A stretch of 64,000 bases of DNA from Heterocephalus glaber (Eukaryota > Chordata > Mammalia > Rodentia > Bathyergidae), in contig NW_004624732.1 in the NCBI RefSeq assembly GCF_000247695.1, positions 24,136,636 through 24,200,635 on the forward strand. The letters are read 5' to 3'. The notes beneath the pieces are model-generated. The model saw only the letters and a program-made list of their open reading frames with translations. It did not search any database and was not told the DNA's origin. The stretch's first letter is position 1. Each line of letters begins with the position of its first letter. This document shows positions 11,843 through 23,910 of this stretch, piece by piece. The translations under genes were made by a program, and so were the position numbers.

Positions 11843-13983
11843 ATTGAAGAAATGGGCTCATGCATTTTGGAAGCTGGCAGGTCCTAAGATCTGCAGCATC
11901 TAAGATCTACAGATACAGAAGAGTCAAAGTTAGAGTTCTACTCCACGTCTGAAAGCTGAGAACCAGGAGAGTATATGGTGTAAATTTCAGCCCAAATCCA
12001 AGTGCAAAGATAAGTCTGACGTCCCAGCTTGAAGATGGCGACAGGGGGCACATATTCCTTCTTACTCTGCCTTTTTGTTCTATCTTGGCACTCTATGGAC
12101 TAGCTGAGTTCCACCCACACTTCGGAGGGCCACCTGCTTCACTCAGAGGACTGATTCAAATGTTAATCTCACCAAGAAACATCTGACAGACACACACAGA
12201 ATAATGTTTAATGAAATATCTGGTCACCCCACGGCCCAGTTGAGTTGACTTTTAAAATTAACCACCACAGATAGTTCTTGGTTTCTTGCCTTAGTCAGGT
12301 GCTGCATGGTGGTGTCATTTACTGATAGAAGAGAGCCTAGAGGAGAAGATGGTTTGGGTCTGACGGTTCACTGGAGCCTGGATCCCTCGGAGATCTCCAG
12401 GGGGGATCAGACAGGCAGGTGAATATACAAGTCTTGAGTTCATGGGGAGACACATGGTTTGAGCATCATTGTTCTACAGGCAGTGTGTGTGCAACCAGGG
12501 AGAGAAAGGAGAGGAATAGGCTGAGGTTGGAGCCATTCAGAGGGCAGTGGAATGGGGAGGGCATCAACAAGACCAAGGAGGAATGGCCCTGAGTTAGACC
12601 CCTCACCCACTCCCATCCTATGTGAAATGGAGCCTAGCAGTTGAAAATCGAATCTTTTGACCCAAGTTCTCTGCCTCACTCAGCCCATCCTTGTCCAGCA
12701 CATGCTGCTGAATGCCTCTTGTGTGCCAGGGGCTCATAAAGGCAGAGTACCTGATGGCCCTGGGGAGAGAGGCTCTTGGGACCACTGCAGAGCCCAAGCA
12801 GTGATTCACGTATCCCGGCATTAATTCAGCACCCAGGGACTGAGTGCTTACTGCACTGCCAGGTGCAGGCACAGGACCCAAAAATGCCAAGTCCGATGAC
12901 ATACAGCCCATTCTCCATGAGCACATAGACTAGCAGCAGACAGAGCTAAAACAGGTATGTCAGTAAAATACTCTCTCATGGGAGTCTTTATCCTGAGTTC
13001 TGCTGAGTGCTAGGCCTACCTGGGGAAAAAGGAATCCAGGTCACTTCAGCAGGAACTGAGCCCCAGTGCCTGTCACCTGCCTCTCCCCAAAAACCTCATT
13101 GTCAGTGTGTGATGTAAAGGCCATATCCAAAAGGAAATGAGTCATTTTATATCATTTCACTTTTATAGCCCACATATTTAACAGAGCTATTCCTGTTTTC
13201 CAATACTTGCTAATCAGCAGATGAACTTGAGCGTATATAGACTTAGTTACACATGCATGTGCATACAACACACACACACAGACACACAAATGTGTATGTG
13301 CTGTTTCTCAGCTCCCAAATTTCTTAAGTGTTAGGTAATTTTCCTCTCTGGCCAAATGGCTGTCTGTGCAGCACTGGGGCGGCCCATAAATCGTGTGGGC
13401 CGTGATATAAAACACAGCCCTTATTGACAGCAGGTCTACTGGTTGGGGCAATGCTGCCAGCTCGTAAAGCAGAGCCCAGTGTCACTCCCACTGAGCGGAG
13501 GCAATAAAGAGCCCAGGGGAATCACCTCCAGCTCCAGCAGCTGGCCAAACTGCAGGAACACGAGCAGTGTGCCTACTGGGCTCCTCACCTTGTAAACCAT
13601 TGCATGTAGGGGTGATTCCTTTCTGGCTCAGAACAAGTTCATTCAAGGAGAGAGGCAATCCTCCAAAAAGGCCTGTCCCCAAATTCCAACCAGACCCTGA
13701 AATCCTCAATGCCCAAATAAGAGGGCTTTGGCTTCTCAGCTTCTTTCCACAATGTGTAACTGGGGCTGCTACAAACTCCCTGCCCTTGGCCCCTACTCAG
13801 GCATTCTCAGCCAGGGCCAGTGTGGACTTCCCAGCTCAGCCTGCTCCCTCTGCAGCCCTGTATAGCACTGCCCCAAAGGCTCCCATATATGGGGTGGGGT
13901 ATCCTTAGTGTCCTTCGCAGGCCCTCTGGGTTTTTGTATGGACAACTATCTCTCTCCTGATCAACTGGCTGGAACTTGTCTGC
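11843..13983. other. Intergenic unique-looking sequence
   Basis: No gene is recognised. 13,100-13,510 is unusual for an intergenic stretch: AT-rich motif-dense text next to CpG-containing text (for example GCCCATAAATCGTGTGGGCC at about 13,382), with little similarity to repeats known to me. It is a candidate conserved non-coding element. Confidence 0.35.
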
Positions 13984-14366
13984 TGTTATGGTGTAGATCT
14001 CATGAATTTGGAAGGTGATTGGATGATGGAGGGGGGTGACTACCCTCATTGGTGAATGAATCTGCCAATGCTATCACAGGGGACTTGCTGTTAGGAGGTG
14101 GAGCCTGGTTAGAGGTGGGTCATTGGGGGCATCACCTGAAGGGTTTATCTCTCTCTCTCTCTCTGGCTCCTCCCTTCTCTCTAAAGCTGCATTCTAACTG
14201 CCCTGGGTTGATGAGCTTTTCTCCACCAGGCCTTTCCACCATGCTGTTTCTGCCTTGGTACCAGCTGACTGTGGGCTGAAACCCAAAAACTGTGACCCAA
14301 AATGAACTTCTCCTCCTTTAAGTTGTGGGTGCCAGGTATTTTGTCCCAGTGATAAGAGAGCAATTA
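13984..14366 (+). mobile_element. MaLR-type solo LTR
   Basis: The element starts TGTTATGGTGTAGATCTCAT and ends CCAGGTATTTTGTCCCAGTG…GCAATTAA. It contains a CT run at about 14,148-14,165. Only LTR sequence is present. Confidence 0.7.
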
Positions 14367-14782
14367 AGGCATTTGTCCTTCTGGGGCCTCCGGTCCTCTA
14401 CCTCCCAGGAGACTCCTGAAGCCCTACACTGGGGGCCGAAGCAGTATTCCTTCCAGTTCCAAACCCACAGGCCATTTCCACCACCCCTCTTTTTCTCTCC
14501 CTCTTGTTCCAAAAGCCCACCCTGCTAAGACTAGCACTCTCCCCTGCCCTCAGCCTCACCTTGTGCCCCCCTGCACTCTGGTCATCCCCTGCCCCTGGTC
14601 TGTTAGGCATTCAAGTCCCTGTCAACTGTCATCTCAGCAATTCCCTAGTATGCTTGGGACAGCAAAGAGGCTGGGGGATAAAGTGAAAAAAGAGACATGA
14701 GGTCTGAAGAGCCCATGAACCATGGGACTTGGGCTGGGTGGGGCAGGGACACAGTGTGGACACTAGGCATAGGAATGACATA

Positions 14783-16660
14783 CAGTGGATCCTGGAGTTA
14801 CGATTGGCCTCACATACAAACAACTTGGGACATGATCAAAATTTTCGTTTTTAACTTACGACCGAAGTCTTGAGTTATGACCCAAATAGTAGTCAATTGT
14901 GCACTTATAAATAAAGACTCACAACGCCAGAAAAGCATATGTAAGCATACACAAGCATCAGTCTGAGCACAGATGCATGTGTTTGTGGATGTAATTTCTC
15001 TCAGGGCTTTATATAATTGCTATGATTACTGCTATCAAAGTGGCCCCCAAAAAGCTAGAAAAGAAGCTAAAGAAGGAAGGAAAGTAAAGAAAGCAATCAC
15101 AATTGAGGAGAAGAAGAAAATTGTGGAGAAATATGAGAGTGGCCTTCATGTGATTGATCTTGATAATATGTACAGCATGTCAAAATCCACCATCTCTATA
15201 ATCTTACAGAGAAAAGATTTGTATAAGGAAGCCAGTGCTACTAAAGGTGTTACTCAGAATAGTAAGTCACAATCAACAGTGTTAGATGAGGTAGAAAGAC
15301 TATTATTAGTGTGGATAAACGAAAAGCAGATGGGAGGTTATAGCCTGAGTCTATAGTTTGTGAAAAAGCTAGGTCTATAAATGCAGATCTCATACAGGAT
15401 TATTCACCAAGTGATTATGGTGAAACATCTTGTGCCAGTAAGGGGCGATTTCAAATTTTAAAGTGAGACGGGGTCCATAGCATAACTAGGTATGGTGAAG
15501 CAGCCAGTGCTGATAAAAAGGCTGCTGAAAATTACACTACTTCAAAATGATGACACAGAGAAATGGCTTTTGCTCTCATCAAGTTTTCAACTGTGATGAA
15601 ACTAGTCTTTTCTGGAAGAAAATGCCCAGGAGAACATACATTACCCAGGAAGAGAAGAAAATGCCAGGCCTCAAGCTTACGAAGGATAGACTACCCTTAT
15701 TGCTATGTGCCAATGGGAGTGGTGATCTCAAGATAAAGCCTCTTTTGGTTTATCACTCTGAGAGCCCTAAAGTGTTCAGAACACATAAAGTTATGAAGAA
15801 TGGGCTAGGGGTCATGTGAGATCTAACGCAAAAGCCTGGGTAACAAGAGTACTTTTCTTGAGTGGATCAGGGAGGCTTTCTGTCTTACTGTTAAGAAATA
15901 TCTAGAGGACAAAGATTTACCACTCAAGGCTCTCCTCCTCATGGACAATGCTACTTCTTACCCACAAGATTTGGAAGAAGAATTGGCTGAAGAATTCCTG
16001 TGGCTCTCAGTCAAGTTTCTCCCACCTAATACAACTCCTCTACTGAGGCCTATGGTCTAACAAGTTATAGCTAACTTTAAGAAGCTATATACCAAGGAAC
16101 TGTTTCTGAAGTGCTTCCGGGTAGTCTCAGATACAGATTTAACCCTTAAAGATTCTGGAAGGAACATGACAACATCTTTTCCTGTGTGGGGTTAATTGAG
16201 AAATCCTGGGCCAATGTCTCTCTAAAGACACTGAGATCTGTGAAGAAGAAAGTATGGCCCAAAATTATACAAGAGAGAGACTTTGAAGGCTGTGTAGAAG
16301 AGCCTGAGCCTTCAATTGACCCTGTGGTTGATGTCACTGTCACTATAGCAGAATCCATAGGCTTGCAGGTAGACAGCGGTGATGTTAAAAAACTGGTGGA
16401 AGAACACTCAGAGGAATTATCTACAGGGGAATTCCAGAAACTTCTGGCTGAGCAACAGAGAATGGCGGCTGAGGAGCTTTCTGAAGAGGACGGGGAATAT
16501 CAACATCAGTGCATCAAGTTCTTCTTTTGAAATAAAGGAAATCCTGAAAAACTGGACAGAGTTACAAACATTTGTAGAGAAGATCCCCCCCCCCCCAGAG
16601 AAAAAGCCAGTTGTTGCATTCACTTCCTTAATGGCAATATCATGTCACACAGAACAGTGT
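14783..16660 (+). pseudogene. Tigger (pogo-superfamily) DNA transposon with dead transposase
   Basis: The left terminal repeat begins CAGTGGATCCTGGAGTTACG after TA. Transposase text follows in several frames. There is an N-terminal CENP-B-like DNA-binding part at about 15,050-15,356 (KKAITIEEKKKIVEKYESG, then DEVERLLLVWINEKQ). A DDE catalytic part lies at 15,547-15,819 (VFNCDETSLFWKKMPRRTY, then KDRLPLLLCANGSGDLKIKP). A C-terminal part lies at 16,186-16,530 (SWANVSLKTLRSVKKKVWP). Stops after SLSL and GLGVM and frame changes between blocks show it is inactive. No right terminal repeat is visible, so the 3' end is truncated. It is related to the TIGD/JRK-like proteins but shows no sign of domestication. 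Confidence 0.88.
16583..16596 (+). repeat. Poly-C run
   Basis: A run of about 14 C bases lies at the 3' end of the Tigger remnant. Confidence 0.85.
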
Positions 16661-18180
16661 TAAAAACTGCAGCTGGGGGAGAGGGGGCTGCTCCAGGCAA
16701 TTTACGGTGGCACCGGGATGAAAAACAGGCCTGAGAAGGTGGGCATCTGTTTCCTCTGGCCCAGAGCCCGTCCCAATGTGGTGCTGTCCCTCCTCTCAAC
16801 AGCTCCCTGTGGGATGCAGGGCCTGGAGTGCCACACCTGATGGCCACTGCTGAGCCCACAGGACCTCTATCCAGCCTTGTGTGGCTGCCTCTGAAACCCC
16901 ATGAGGCTCTGTCTCTCCTTTTGTCTCCTTTGTGGGACTCGTCCACTGGGCACTCAATTGCCAGGAGCCCTTATCACGTGGCTGTCCCTCCCCTGTGCTC
17001 AGGCCTGGCCTAGCAGGCTGACACCCAGATGGGTGCCCAGCCCAGGCCTCTCCCCAGAGCTCAGCCTGGCCTCCATGACTCCCCCATACCCAGATACCTG
17101 CCTACCTCCTACCTTGCCCATCCTGCCATCTGCCTTTTGCATGTTGGCCAGCATGGTCCCCTATACTCTATCTCGCCTGTAGAACAGTTCTGTGTAGTTA
17201 GCTTTCCATCAGTAGGCTAAAATACCTAAGAAAACCACTGAACATGTTCTCCTGTTAAACTTCCAGGTTTAACACCTTGGGGAGTGAGTTTCTTGAGACT
17301 TGGTATTAGCGGCTCCAGTGCCACTTTGGAGGCCCAGGGGTTGTGGAGAAAAGTGTCCTGGTTCTGTATATTCCCAGAAGTTAGAGCCCAGAGGATTTCC
17401 TGATACACTGAACATGGGATCAGGATGCCCAGTCTCTTATGATGTGTTCTCAAGACTCAGACACAGACCCCAGGCAACCAGGGAGCCAATCCACAGCACT
17501 AGGGACATCTTCCTGCAACAGGCCTTCAGTCTGAACCCCGGCCTGGGCTCTGTGCTTGCTCCCAGACCCATGGATCTTACTGCTGCCTCTCAGCCTGGTC
17601 AGCTCTTTTACTGTATTTTATTCATTTTTTGTTTGTTCTGTGATGCTGGAGATGAACCACTATGCTAGGCAAGTAGTCTACCACTGGGGTGCACTCCCAG
17701 ACTCCCCCAGTACTCCCCACTTAGGAGCCAGAGGTGCTCCCTGACCTCTCCTCCTATGGAACCCCCCACCCAGTCCTCCCAGTGTCACCCTAAGTAGCTG
17801 CTGAACTCTCCACCACTGTCCATTCCCATCACCTCTCTGCTAGGGGCTGGCAGTGGCCCAGTCCCTGGACTTGGTGTTGTCATGTACTTTCTTGTTTCCT
17901 GGAATAACTTTTCCAGCCTTTTCTGCACGGTCATTCCCCAGATCAAGGCCCAGTCACCATGGTCTTGGAAAAATCTCCAGATTCTCAAATCTGCCTGTAG
18001 AACCCATGTCACATGGCCCTGAACTTCACGGCCCTGACAGCTGCAGATTGCCTCCTGTCTATGTAATTCTTCGGCTGATGCCAGTTGTCCCCTTTGTCTG
18101 TAAGCCTCAGTTTACTCACCCCTATTCCATCACAGGGATCGCACCCAGGGCTAGACTGCCTGAGCTTGAATCACCATCTG
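16661..18180. other. Intergenic sequence, one ID-like fragment
   Basis: No exon is recognised. Several 60-120 codon ORFs occur on both strands in GC-rich DNA and lack conserved motifs. A minus-strand ID-like SINE fragment is at 17,635-17,703. Confidence 0.5.
17635..17703 (-). mobile_element. ID-type SINE fragment
   Basis: GATGCTGGAGATGAACCACT, then GCTAGGCAAGTAGTCTACCA and CTGGGGTGCACTCCCAG is the complement of the tRNA-derived ID body. Confidence 0.6.
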
Positions 18181-18290
18181 TCACGTAATGACAGCAATGT
18201 AACCTTGGGCAAGTTAGAGAATTCAGGTGGTTCTGACCTATCTCATGGTGGTGTGGGAATTACAGAATCCAACATAAACTATCCATCACA
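18180..18290 (+). repeat. MIR-like SINE fragment
   Basis: GTAACCTTGGGCAAGTTAGA followed by a CTCA-rich segment and a GGGAATTA-like segment fits the MIR core. It is old and diverged. Confidence 0.5.
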
Positions 18291-18369
18291 GAGTGAATCC
18301 CTGTACATGATAGAGAAAGCCATTGGCCCCAATCCTTCACCCTGGTGGAAGTTCACACACTAGCCTTTG

Positions 18370-18745
18370 GCTCTTTATGGAAGGAATGACATCTTTTGCC
18401 TCTGTGACTGAGTTTGGCCATGTCACTTGCTTTGACTCAAAGAACAGATGGAAATGACCACATCATTTCCAAGACTAGGCCATAGGTGGTGACCTTGCGA
18501 ATTCCCATTTGTCCTCTTGGACTTACGCCATTACTCCAAGATGTGACCTCCCTGAGTCACTGCAGCCCCCTCATTTCAGCCTGGGCCTAAGTGATCACAC
18601 TTGTTGTGGCAAGGCTATTGAGCCCAGCCTGGCCCAGACCAGCCAATTCCAGCAGCCCTGAAGGTCAGTGACAATAAATGACCATTGTTTTAAGCCTGTG
18701 AGTTTGGGGTGGTTTGTTTCCAGTATTTTTGAGAAATAGATAACC
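18370..18745 (+). mobile_element. Old solo LTR (ERVL-like)
   Basis: The segment ends GACAATAAATGACCATTG, TTTTAAGCCTGTGAGTTTGG and GAAATAGATAACCTG. This is the layout of an ancient LTR with polyadenylation signal and R/U5-like end. The family is not certain. Confidence 0.5.
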
Positions 18746-19920
18746 TGTCAATTAATATAATGTTCCTGGCACAGTACCTATGACAGAGGAAATATGTTGG
18801 CTCCCTGTCCACAGAAGCTGTAACATGTCCTTAGGCTGGCCCTCAAAAGCCTTTCCGTAGCTTCTGAGCTGCCTTCTCTCCATTCATCCAGTGTCAGCCA
18901 GGGCTCAAGTACGGATGCTTGATGTGAGGGATAGATAGATCTAAGCACATAGCTGACAGATAGAGAAGGGGCAGGGGGAAGGAGAGAAAAGGAGAGAGAG
19001 ACAGACTGAAAGATGACAGAGAAATAGGCCTTTTTCAGTTGGGATGGTGGCTGGGGTCATAGACCCTCTGCAAGGCCCTTGCTATCATGTCCAAGCTGGA
19101 ACTCGAACTCCATGGCTGGTGGTCAGGAAGGGAGGATGGATATAGAGCTGGGAGAGCGAGGACCAGCAGGAGCCCACAAGAACAGACTGAAAACTGTCAG
19201 TTCCTGTTGCCACTGATCCTGGCCTTGAAAATTCATGTTCAGATGTGGGCAGGCTGGTCAGGAGGATCTGGGCATGGGGGTGTTTGCCCCATGACACTGG
19301 GGATCCTACAGACACCCGATAACACACATGTGCTGCTTCAGGTCTGTTGAGTCCCCTCAACAGGACCCCCACTAGAATCTCTTGTGACCCAGAAACACCC
19401 AGGACTAGGGATTCTTGGACTGTCAGTCACAACCAGTACACACATAACAAAGCCACCACGATTTTAACCCTCAGACCAATTTTTAGGACATTGATTAAAG
19501 GTGCCCTGGAAGTGGTGTGTTGGAGGGTAATGTTTTCTGGGTATTCTGTCCCAAGCCTATTAGCCACAGGTTTGGCTGGATGGTTACATCTCATGAAATG
19601 AAGAAGGAAGCAGAGACTGCTGAATACCCATTAAGGGTGAGATAGTTCTCATATTTGGTCTCATTTTGTACTTGAAGTGATTTTTGGGGTGAGCAATTTA
19701 TCAAACCTATCTAACAGGTGAGGGTATCAGGGTTCATGCCTCTTTGTTCTTCCTGTGAGCTGGGCCTGTAGCTGCAAAGGGAAGTGATTTATCTTTGTTA
19801 TAGAGAGAACAGGTGAAAAGTATAAGTTGGTATGGTTGTATCTTATTGTGTTTATTTGTATTGTCCTAATGCCTAGCAATGTTGAAGAGATTTTCATTAC
19901 TTGCCATCTGTATAGATATA

Positions 19921-19922
19921 TG

Positions 19923-19964
<42 letters not shown>

Positions 19965-19997
19965 ATCTATTTATTGTGTGTGTGTGTGTGTGTGTGT
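19921..19997 (+). repeat. Compound (TCTA)n-(TG)n microsatellite
   Basis: About ten CTAT units at 19,923-19,964 are followed by a TG run at 19,974-19,997. It directly precedes the complement of a SINE 3' end, so it grew from the SINE tail. Confidence 0.9.
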
Positions 19998-20186
19998 GGT
20001 ACTGGAGATTGAACCCAGGGCTTTTGCATTAAGCTACATACTCAGCCCTTCAAAATTTTTTATTTTTTTTATTTTGAGAGAAGTTCTAAGTCACTAAGTT
20101 GCCCATGCTGGGCTTGAACTTTCAATTCTCCTGCCTCAGTGTCCCACAGTGCTGAGATTAAAGCTATGTGACACTATATTTGGCTT
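19998..20186 (-). mobile_element. Composite ID/B1-like SINE
   Basis: GGTACTGGAGATTGAACCCA (ID-type part) is followed by TTGCCCATGCTGGGCTTGAA and TCCTGCCTCAGTGTCCCACA (7SL-derived, B1-like part), all as complement. This fused ID/B1 layout is rodent-specific to my knowledge. Confidence 0.75.
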
Positions 20187-20682
20187 TATAACCCCATTCA
20201 CATCCTTTGTTCATTTTTGAGTTGGACTGTTTGTTCTCTTATTGTCGATTTTTTAGAGTTCTTTATATATTCTGGATCCAAGCCCTTTGTTGGATATATG
20301 ATGAAAATAGTTTCCTCCAGCCTGTAGCTTTTCATTCTCCTGTGTCTTTTGCAGAGAAAACATGCTTAATTCTTATGAAGCCCGATTTCTTAAAATTTCC
20401 TTTCATGGGTAACATTTTTGGTGTCATGCATATGAACTTTTGTTTTAATCTTAGATTATAAAGATTTTTCTGCTATGATTTCTTCTAATATTGTTATGTT
20501 TTTTGTTTTATATTAGATCTGTGGTCTAGAATTTTTGTATGAGAAATAAAGCTTAGGTGAAGATCCTTTTAATTTTTATTTTTATTTGCCTAAGGATATT
20601 TAGTTGTTTCAACACCATTTGTTCAAAAAACTACTTTTTCCATTGACATGCCTTTGAACTTTTGTGAAAAAAAAATCAGTTG

Positions 20683-20766
20683 TGGGCTGCCACCATAGCT
20701 CAGTGGAAGAGCACTTGCCTAGCATGCACAAGGCTCTGGTTTGATCCCTAGCACCACCAAAATCTT
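20683..20766 (+). mobile_element. ID-type SINE
   Basis: GGGCTGCCACCATAGCTCAG, then TGGAAGAGCACTTGCCTAGC and GGTTTGATCCCTAGCACC is an ID body with intact promoter-box-like text. It has only a short A-rich end. Confidence 0.8.
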
Positions 20767-21770
20767 TTATCATATTTGTGTGTCTATTTCTGAATTCTTT
20801 ATCCAGAAGTTAACAGATATTTTCTGTCAAAACTGTATATATAGTAAATATTTTATGTTTAGTGCTTATATGGTCTCTGCTTTGTAGAATTTGATTTTAT
20901 GATTTTTTAAAGAATATTACATAAAGACCATTCTCGGCTCACTGGCTAAACAAAAATCAGACTACGGCCAGATTTAGTCTTTGGGCTGCAGTCTGCTGAT
21001 CCTGCTGTTCTGTGCCATTGATCTGTGTCCTGCCCATCACGGATACCACACTGTGTCAATGATGGCAGCTTTATAGGAAGTCTTAAAACCAGGAAGTAGG
21101 AGTGCTGCAACTCTATTCTCCAGTGCTTAATTGGGGCTTTTAGACTTCCGTTTTATGTAATTATTGATAGGTTTGTACTTTGACCTACCATTTTATTTTT
21201 TATTTGCTATTTCCTTTTTTTATTGTTATTATTCCTCTTTTCTTGCTATCTTTTGGGTTTGGGGGCATCTTTTTAATATTTTTTCATTTCAATTTTTGTG
21301 TTGCTTTTTTTGTCTACATCTCACAGTAGTTTCTGATTACACTAGGGATTATTACAATATACATACTTAACTGTGTAGTCTCAGAATCAATACTTGACCA
21401 GTTTACGTGAAATGTGGTTATATAACCCCATATAGATCCTTAACCTTCCCTCCTTTATGTAATTACTGTCTTATGATATCTACAGACATTGAAAACTCCA
21501 TTGGACAATGTTACATTATGTGCTTTCAGCTTATATTCTTTAAAGAACTCAAGAAGGAAGAAGAGTCTGCTGTATTCACCCAGATGCTCATACTTCCTGC
21601 TGCTCTTCTTTCACTCCGGATTGTAGATCTTTCCTCCTGGCATCTTTGCCTTCTACATTTTAGGACAGGTCCTTGAGCCAAGAGTTCTCTTAGTTGCCCT
21701 ATGTTTGAGAATGTCTGTCTCAGAGTGCAGATTTCACCTTCATCCCTGAAGGATACTCTCATGGGCACGT

Positions 21771-22135
21771 GAGGTGTGATCAAAATATATAGTGAATGTT
21801 TAGATTAAAAATTAGCACAGTAAGACACATTGCCATTAATCCTCAAAATACTCTTCACTTCAAACACACTCATCCCATCATTCTTGCCACTTTCTGAAGA
21901 AGTTCTGAGAGTCCTTTTTCATATCTTTACAAGGTGTGATCAAAAATATAGTGAATGCAATTGCTGAGTGCCATCTAACAGAAAAGTAGACTCATAAAAA
22001 CATTACAGTGTGTCCTCATTCACCTTATTCACTGGATCTGGTACCATGTGACTTCTGGCTCTACCTCAAAGTAAAAATGACCATGGAAAGTAAATGTTTT
22101 GAATCAATTCAGGATATCAAGGCAGCAATGATAAT
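21771..22135 (+). mobile_element. Mariner (TcMar) derivative, rearranged, copy 1
   Basis: The terminal-repeat-like AGGTGTGATCAAAATATATA occurs at the left end and again inside at about 21,932. The right half encodes mariner C-terminal text, with a diverged PHSPYSPDL-like line followed by CDFWLYLKVK, at about 22,012-22,075. The left half is the inverted C-terminal tail (CACATTGCCATTAATCC…). Same internal junction as the copy at 36,632. Truncated on the right. Confidence 0.7.
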
Positions 22136-22729
22136 ACAAATAAATATACTTTGGCTCCCAGACTGTCCAATGTGAGTGCTAAGGTTTTTCTCACAGAGAT
22201 GAGAAAACTCTTGGAGCCTGGGATGGGAGTTCAGAGGCCTAGGCCTGCTCAAGGCTGCAGGTGGGCATCTTGAGGGTCTAACTGCCTGCCCTTTCTCCTT
22301 TGCCTACGCCAGAAGATACATCTTGTCCACCATGGGGACTTGCTCATCTTGTTACCTCCACGCCCACCCTGACTCAAACGTGTTCCATCACACCGCCCAT
22401 CGAAGAGAGGCTGACAGAGGAGAGTTTGGGCTCATACCTGACTCTGGTGCTCATGAATCTCAGCAAAGCAACTTAGAGGTGCAGACTGGCTCACTGGGAG
22501 AACAGCCAGATACTTACTGCAAAACATCCAACCCAGCCTACCCCAGCCCCAAAGCGACAGGAAACAAATAGTCAGTAAATGCCTCAGCATTAAACATTAC
22601 TTGGCTAAGGCAGGATAGTCAATTTTGACACTGTTACAAAAAATACAGCTTAATTTCTGTTCAAATGCACCAAATTTACTGCCCAGATTCTCATTAACTA
22701 CTGTCAAGGGAGAAGCAGATAGACAAGAT
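22136..22729. other. Sequence beyond the GLI2 3' end
   Basis: No gene or classified repeat is recognised. 22,580-22,729 resembles UTR-like AT-rich sequence and could belong to a longer GLI2 transcript. Confidence 0.4.
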
Positions 22730-22750
22730 AAATTATGAAAAAATTACTTT

Positions 22751-22756
22751 TTTAAT
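22751..22756 (-). promoter_or_regulatory. Candidate distal polyadenylation signal ATTAAA
   Basis: The plus strand reads TTTAAT, giving the common variant ATTAAA about 1.83 kb after the stop. U-rich sequence follows (AGTAATTTTTTCATAA). It would define the long 3' UTR. Confidence 0.35.
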
Positions 22757-23904
22757 GTACAAAAAGACTTATTTACAAGTTGAGCATGTCATCTCAATTC
22801 ATAGCATGTAGAAAAAGCTAAAAATGTTTTGGAGATATAAATTTGGTTGGACAATTCACCTACAGTATATTCAAGGATGGCGTCTTCTGCACAGAATATA
22901 TACAGGTTGGGAATAGTGAGTGCAGTCTCAACTCTGGAGGGGAGCACACACCACTACAAGCTGCAGAGCCTTGGTGATGTCCCAGGACTGTCATTTGGAG
23001 CTGGCCTTGTCTCTGGGCCTTAACAAGGAGTTTGATGTGCAGGGACACAGTGGACCCAGGTCATTAGGTTCTGGTCCTGCTTGCAGGTGTTGCTAAGAAG
23101 TTTCTCACTGAAGCCAAGGTTACAGCCAGAATAAAGCTCCGAGTGCTGCAGTTGGTTTGACAAGGTTGCTACACATTTAGCAGAAAGTCTGGGATGTGTG
23201 TATATGCATGGGTGTGTGTGCACAGGCTCGTGCGCATGTGTAGTAGCGCAGAAGATGCATCGACTCATCCTGCAGTGTATTCAGGAATGATATCTTCTTG
23301 GAGCCAGTTCCAAATTCCATTTTGAGGTGAGGCTTGATAACACTGAACAGGGAAATTCAGTGACGATCCCTCAGAGTCTAAGAATCAACCCCTTCACCCT
23401 CCCACCCTCACCCCAAACACCATGCATGTCATCATTCTCTGCCAAATAACTGGGGGGTGGGGGCACAGAGGTTAAGGAGCCTGGAAGGTACTGGGACAGC
23501 ATGTTGTGGCTGGGCATGGACCGCTGGGCTACTGGCAGCCAATGGCCACTCAGCACAGAGGGGGAGCCTGGGTAGAGGCTGCTGTCAAACCCTTGTGTTT
23601 TCCATGGTAAAGTGGGAAGATAGTGCATTGGAGAAACAGGACTGGGTAAACATGTGACTTCCTCTTCTTACTGAGAGAGCTCTAGGGTGGCCTGAGGCTG
23701 GGCCCCGGATATGTCCCCACCTCCTTGAGGCCTAGTCCATCTCTAACCCAGAGCAGCTCCAGCAGCCCCGAGGTATTTAGAAACAAGAAAGGCTACATTC
23801 TCCATGCAGGAACACTGTAAACATGGTCAGGAGAGGCCAGGGCAGCCTCTGGACTTGCCCCACATAGTACATTATTTCTTTCCTTTTTCTGGCAATATTT
23901 AAAT

Positions 23905-23910
23905 TTTATT
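23905..23910 (-). promoter_or_regulatory. Candidate proximal polyadenylation signal AATAAA
   Basis: The plus strand reads TTTATT, so the transcript carries AATAAA about 670 bases after the GLI2 stop codon. It is the only canonical hexamer I found in the UTR. Use is unproven. Confidence 0.4.

Larger units (their letters stand above)
19810..21770 (-). mobile_element. L1 fragment, antisense 5' region, with SINE insertions
   Basis: The plus strand reads as complement of an old L1 5' region: TTAGAGTTCTTTATATATTC, CAACACCATTTGTTCAAAA, AACCAGGAAGTAGGAGTGC, GATTACACTAGGGATTA and a final CTTCATCCCTGAAGGATA. It is interrupted by a microsatellite plus SINE (19,921-20,186) and an ID SINE (20,683-20,766), and ends at the mariner derivative. 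Confidence 0.7.

Noticed and set aside
14973..16530. Tigger transposase as a domesticated host gene
   Set aside because: Stops and frame shifts separate the domain blocks and the right end is missing, so it is a dead transposon.
1..22700. Possible neighbouring gene downstream of GLI2
   Set aside because: In mammals the next gene past the GLI2 3' end is far away (TFCP2L1, from memory). No spliced coding pattern was seen here, only transposon remnants and short chance ORFs.
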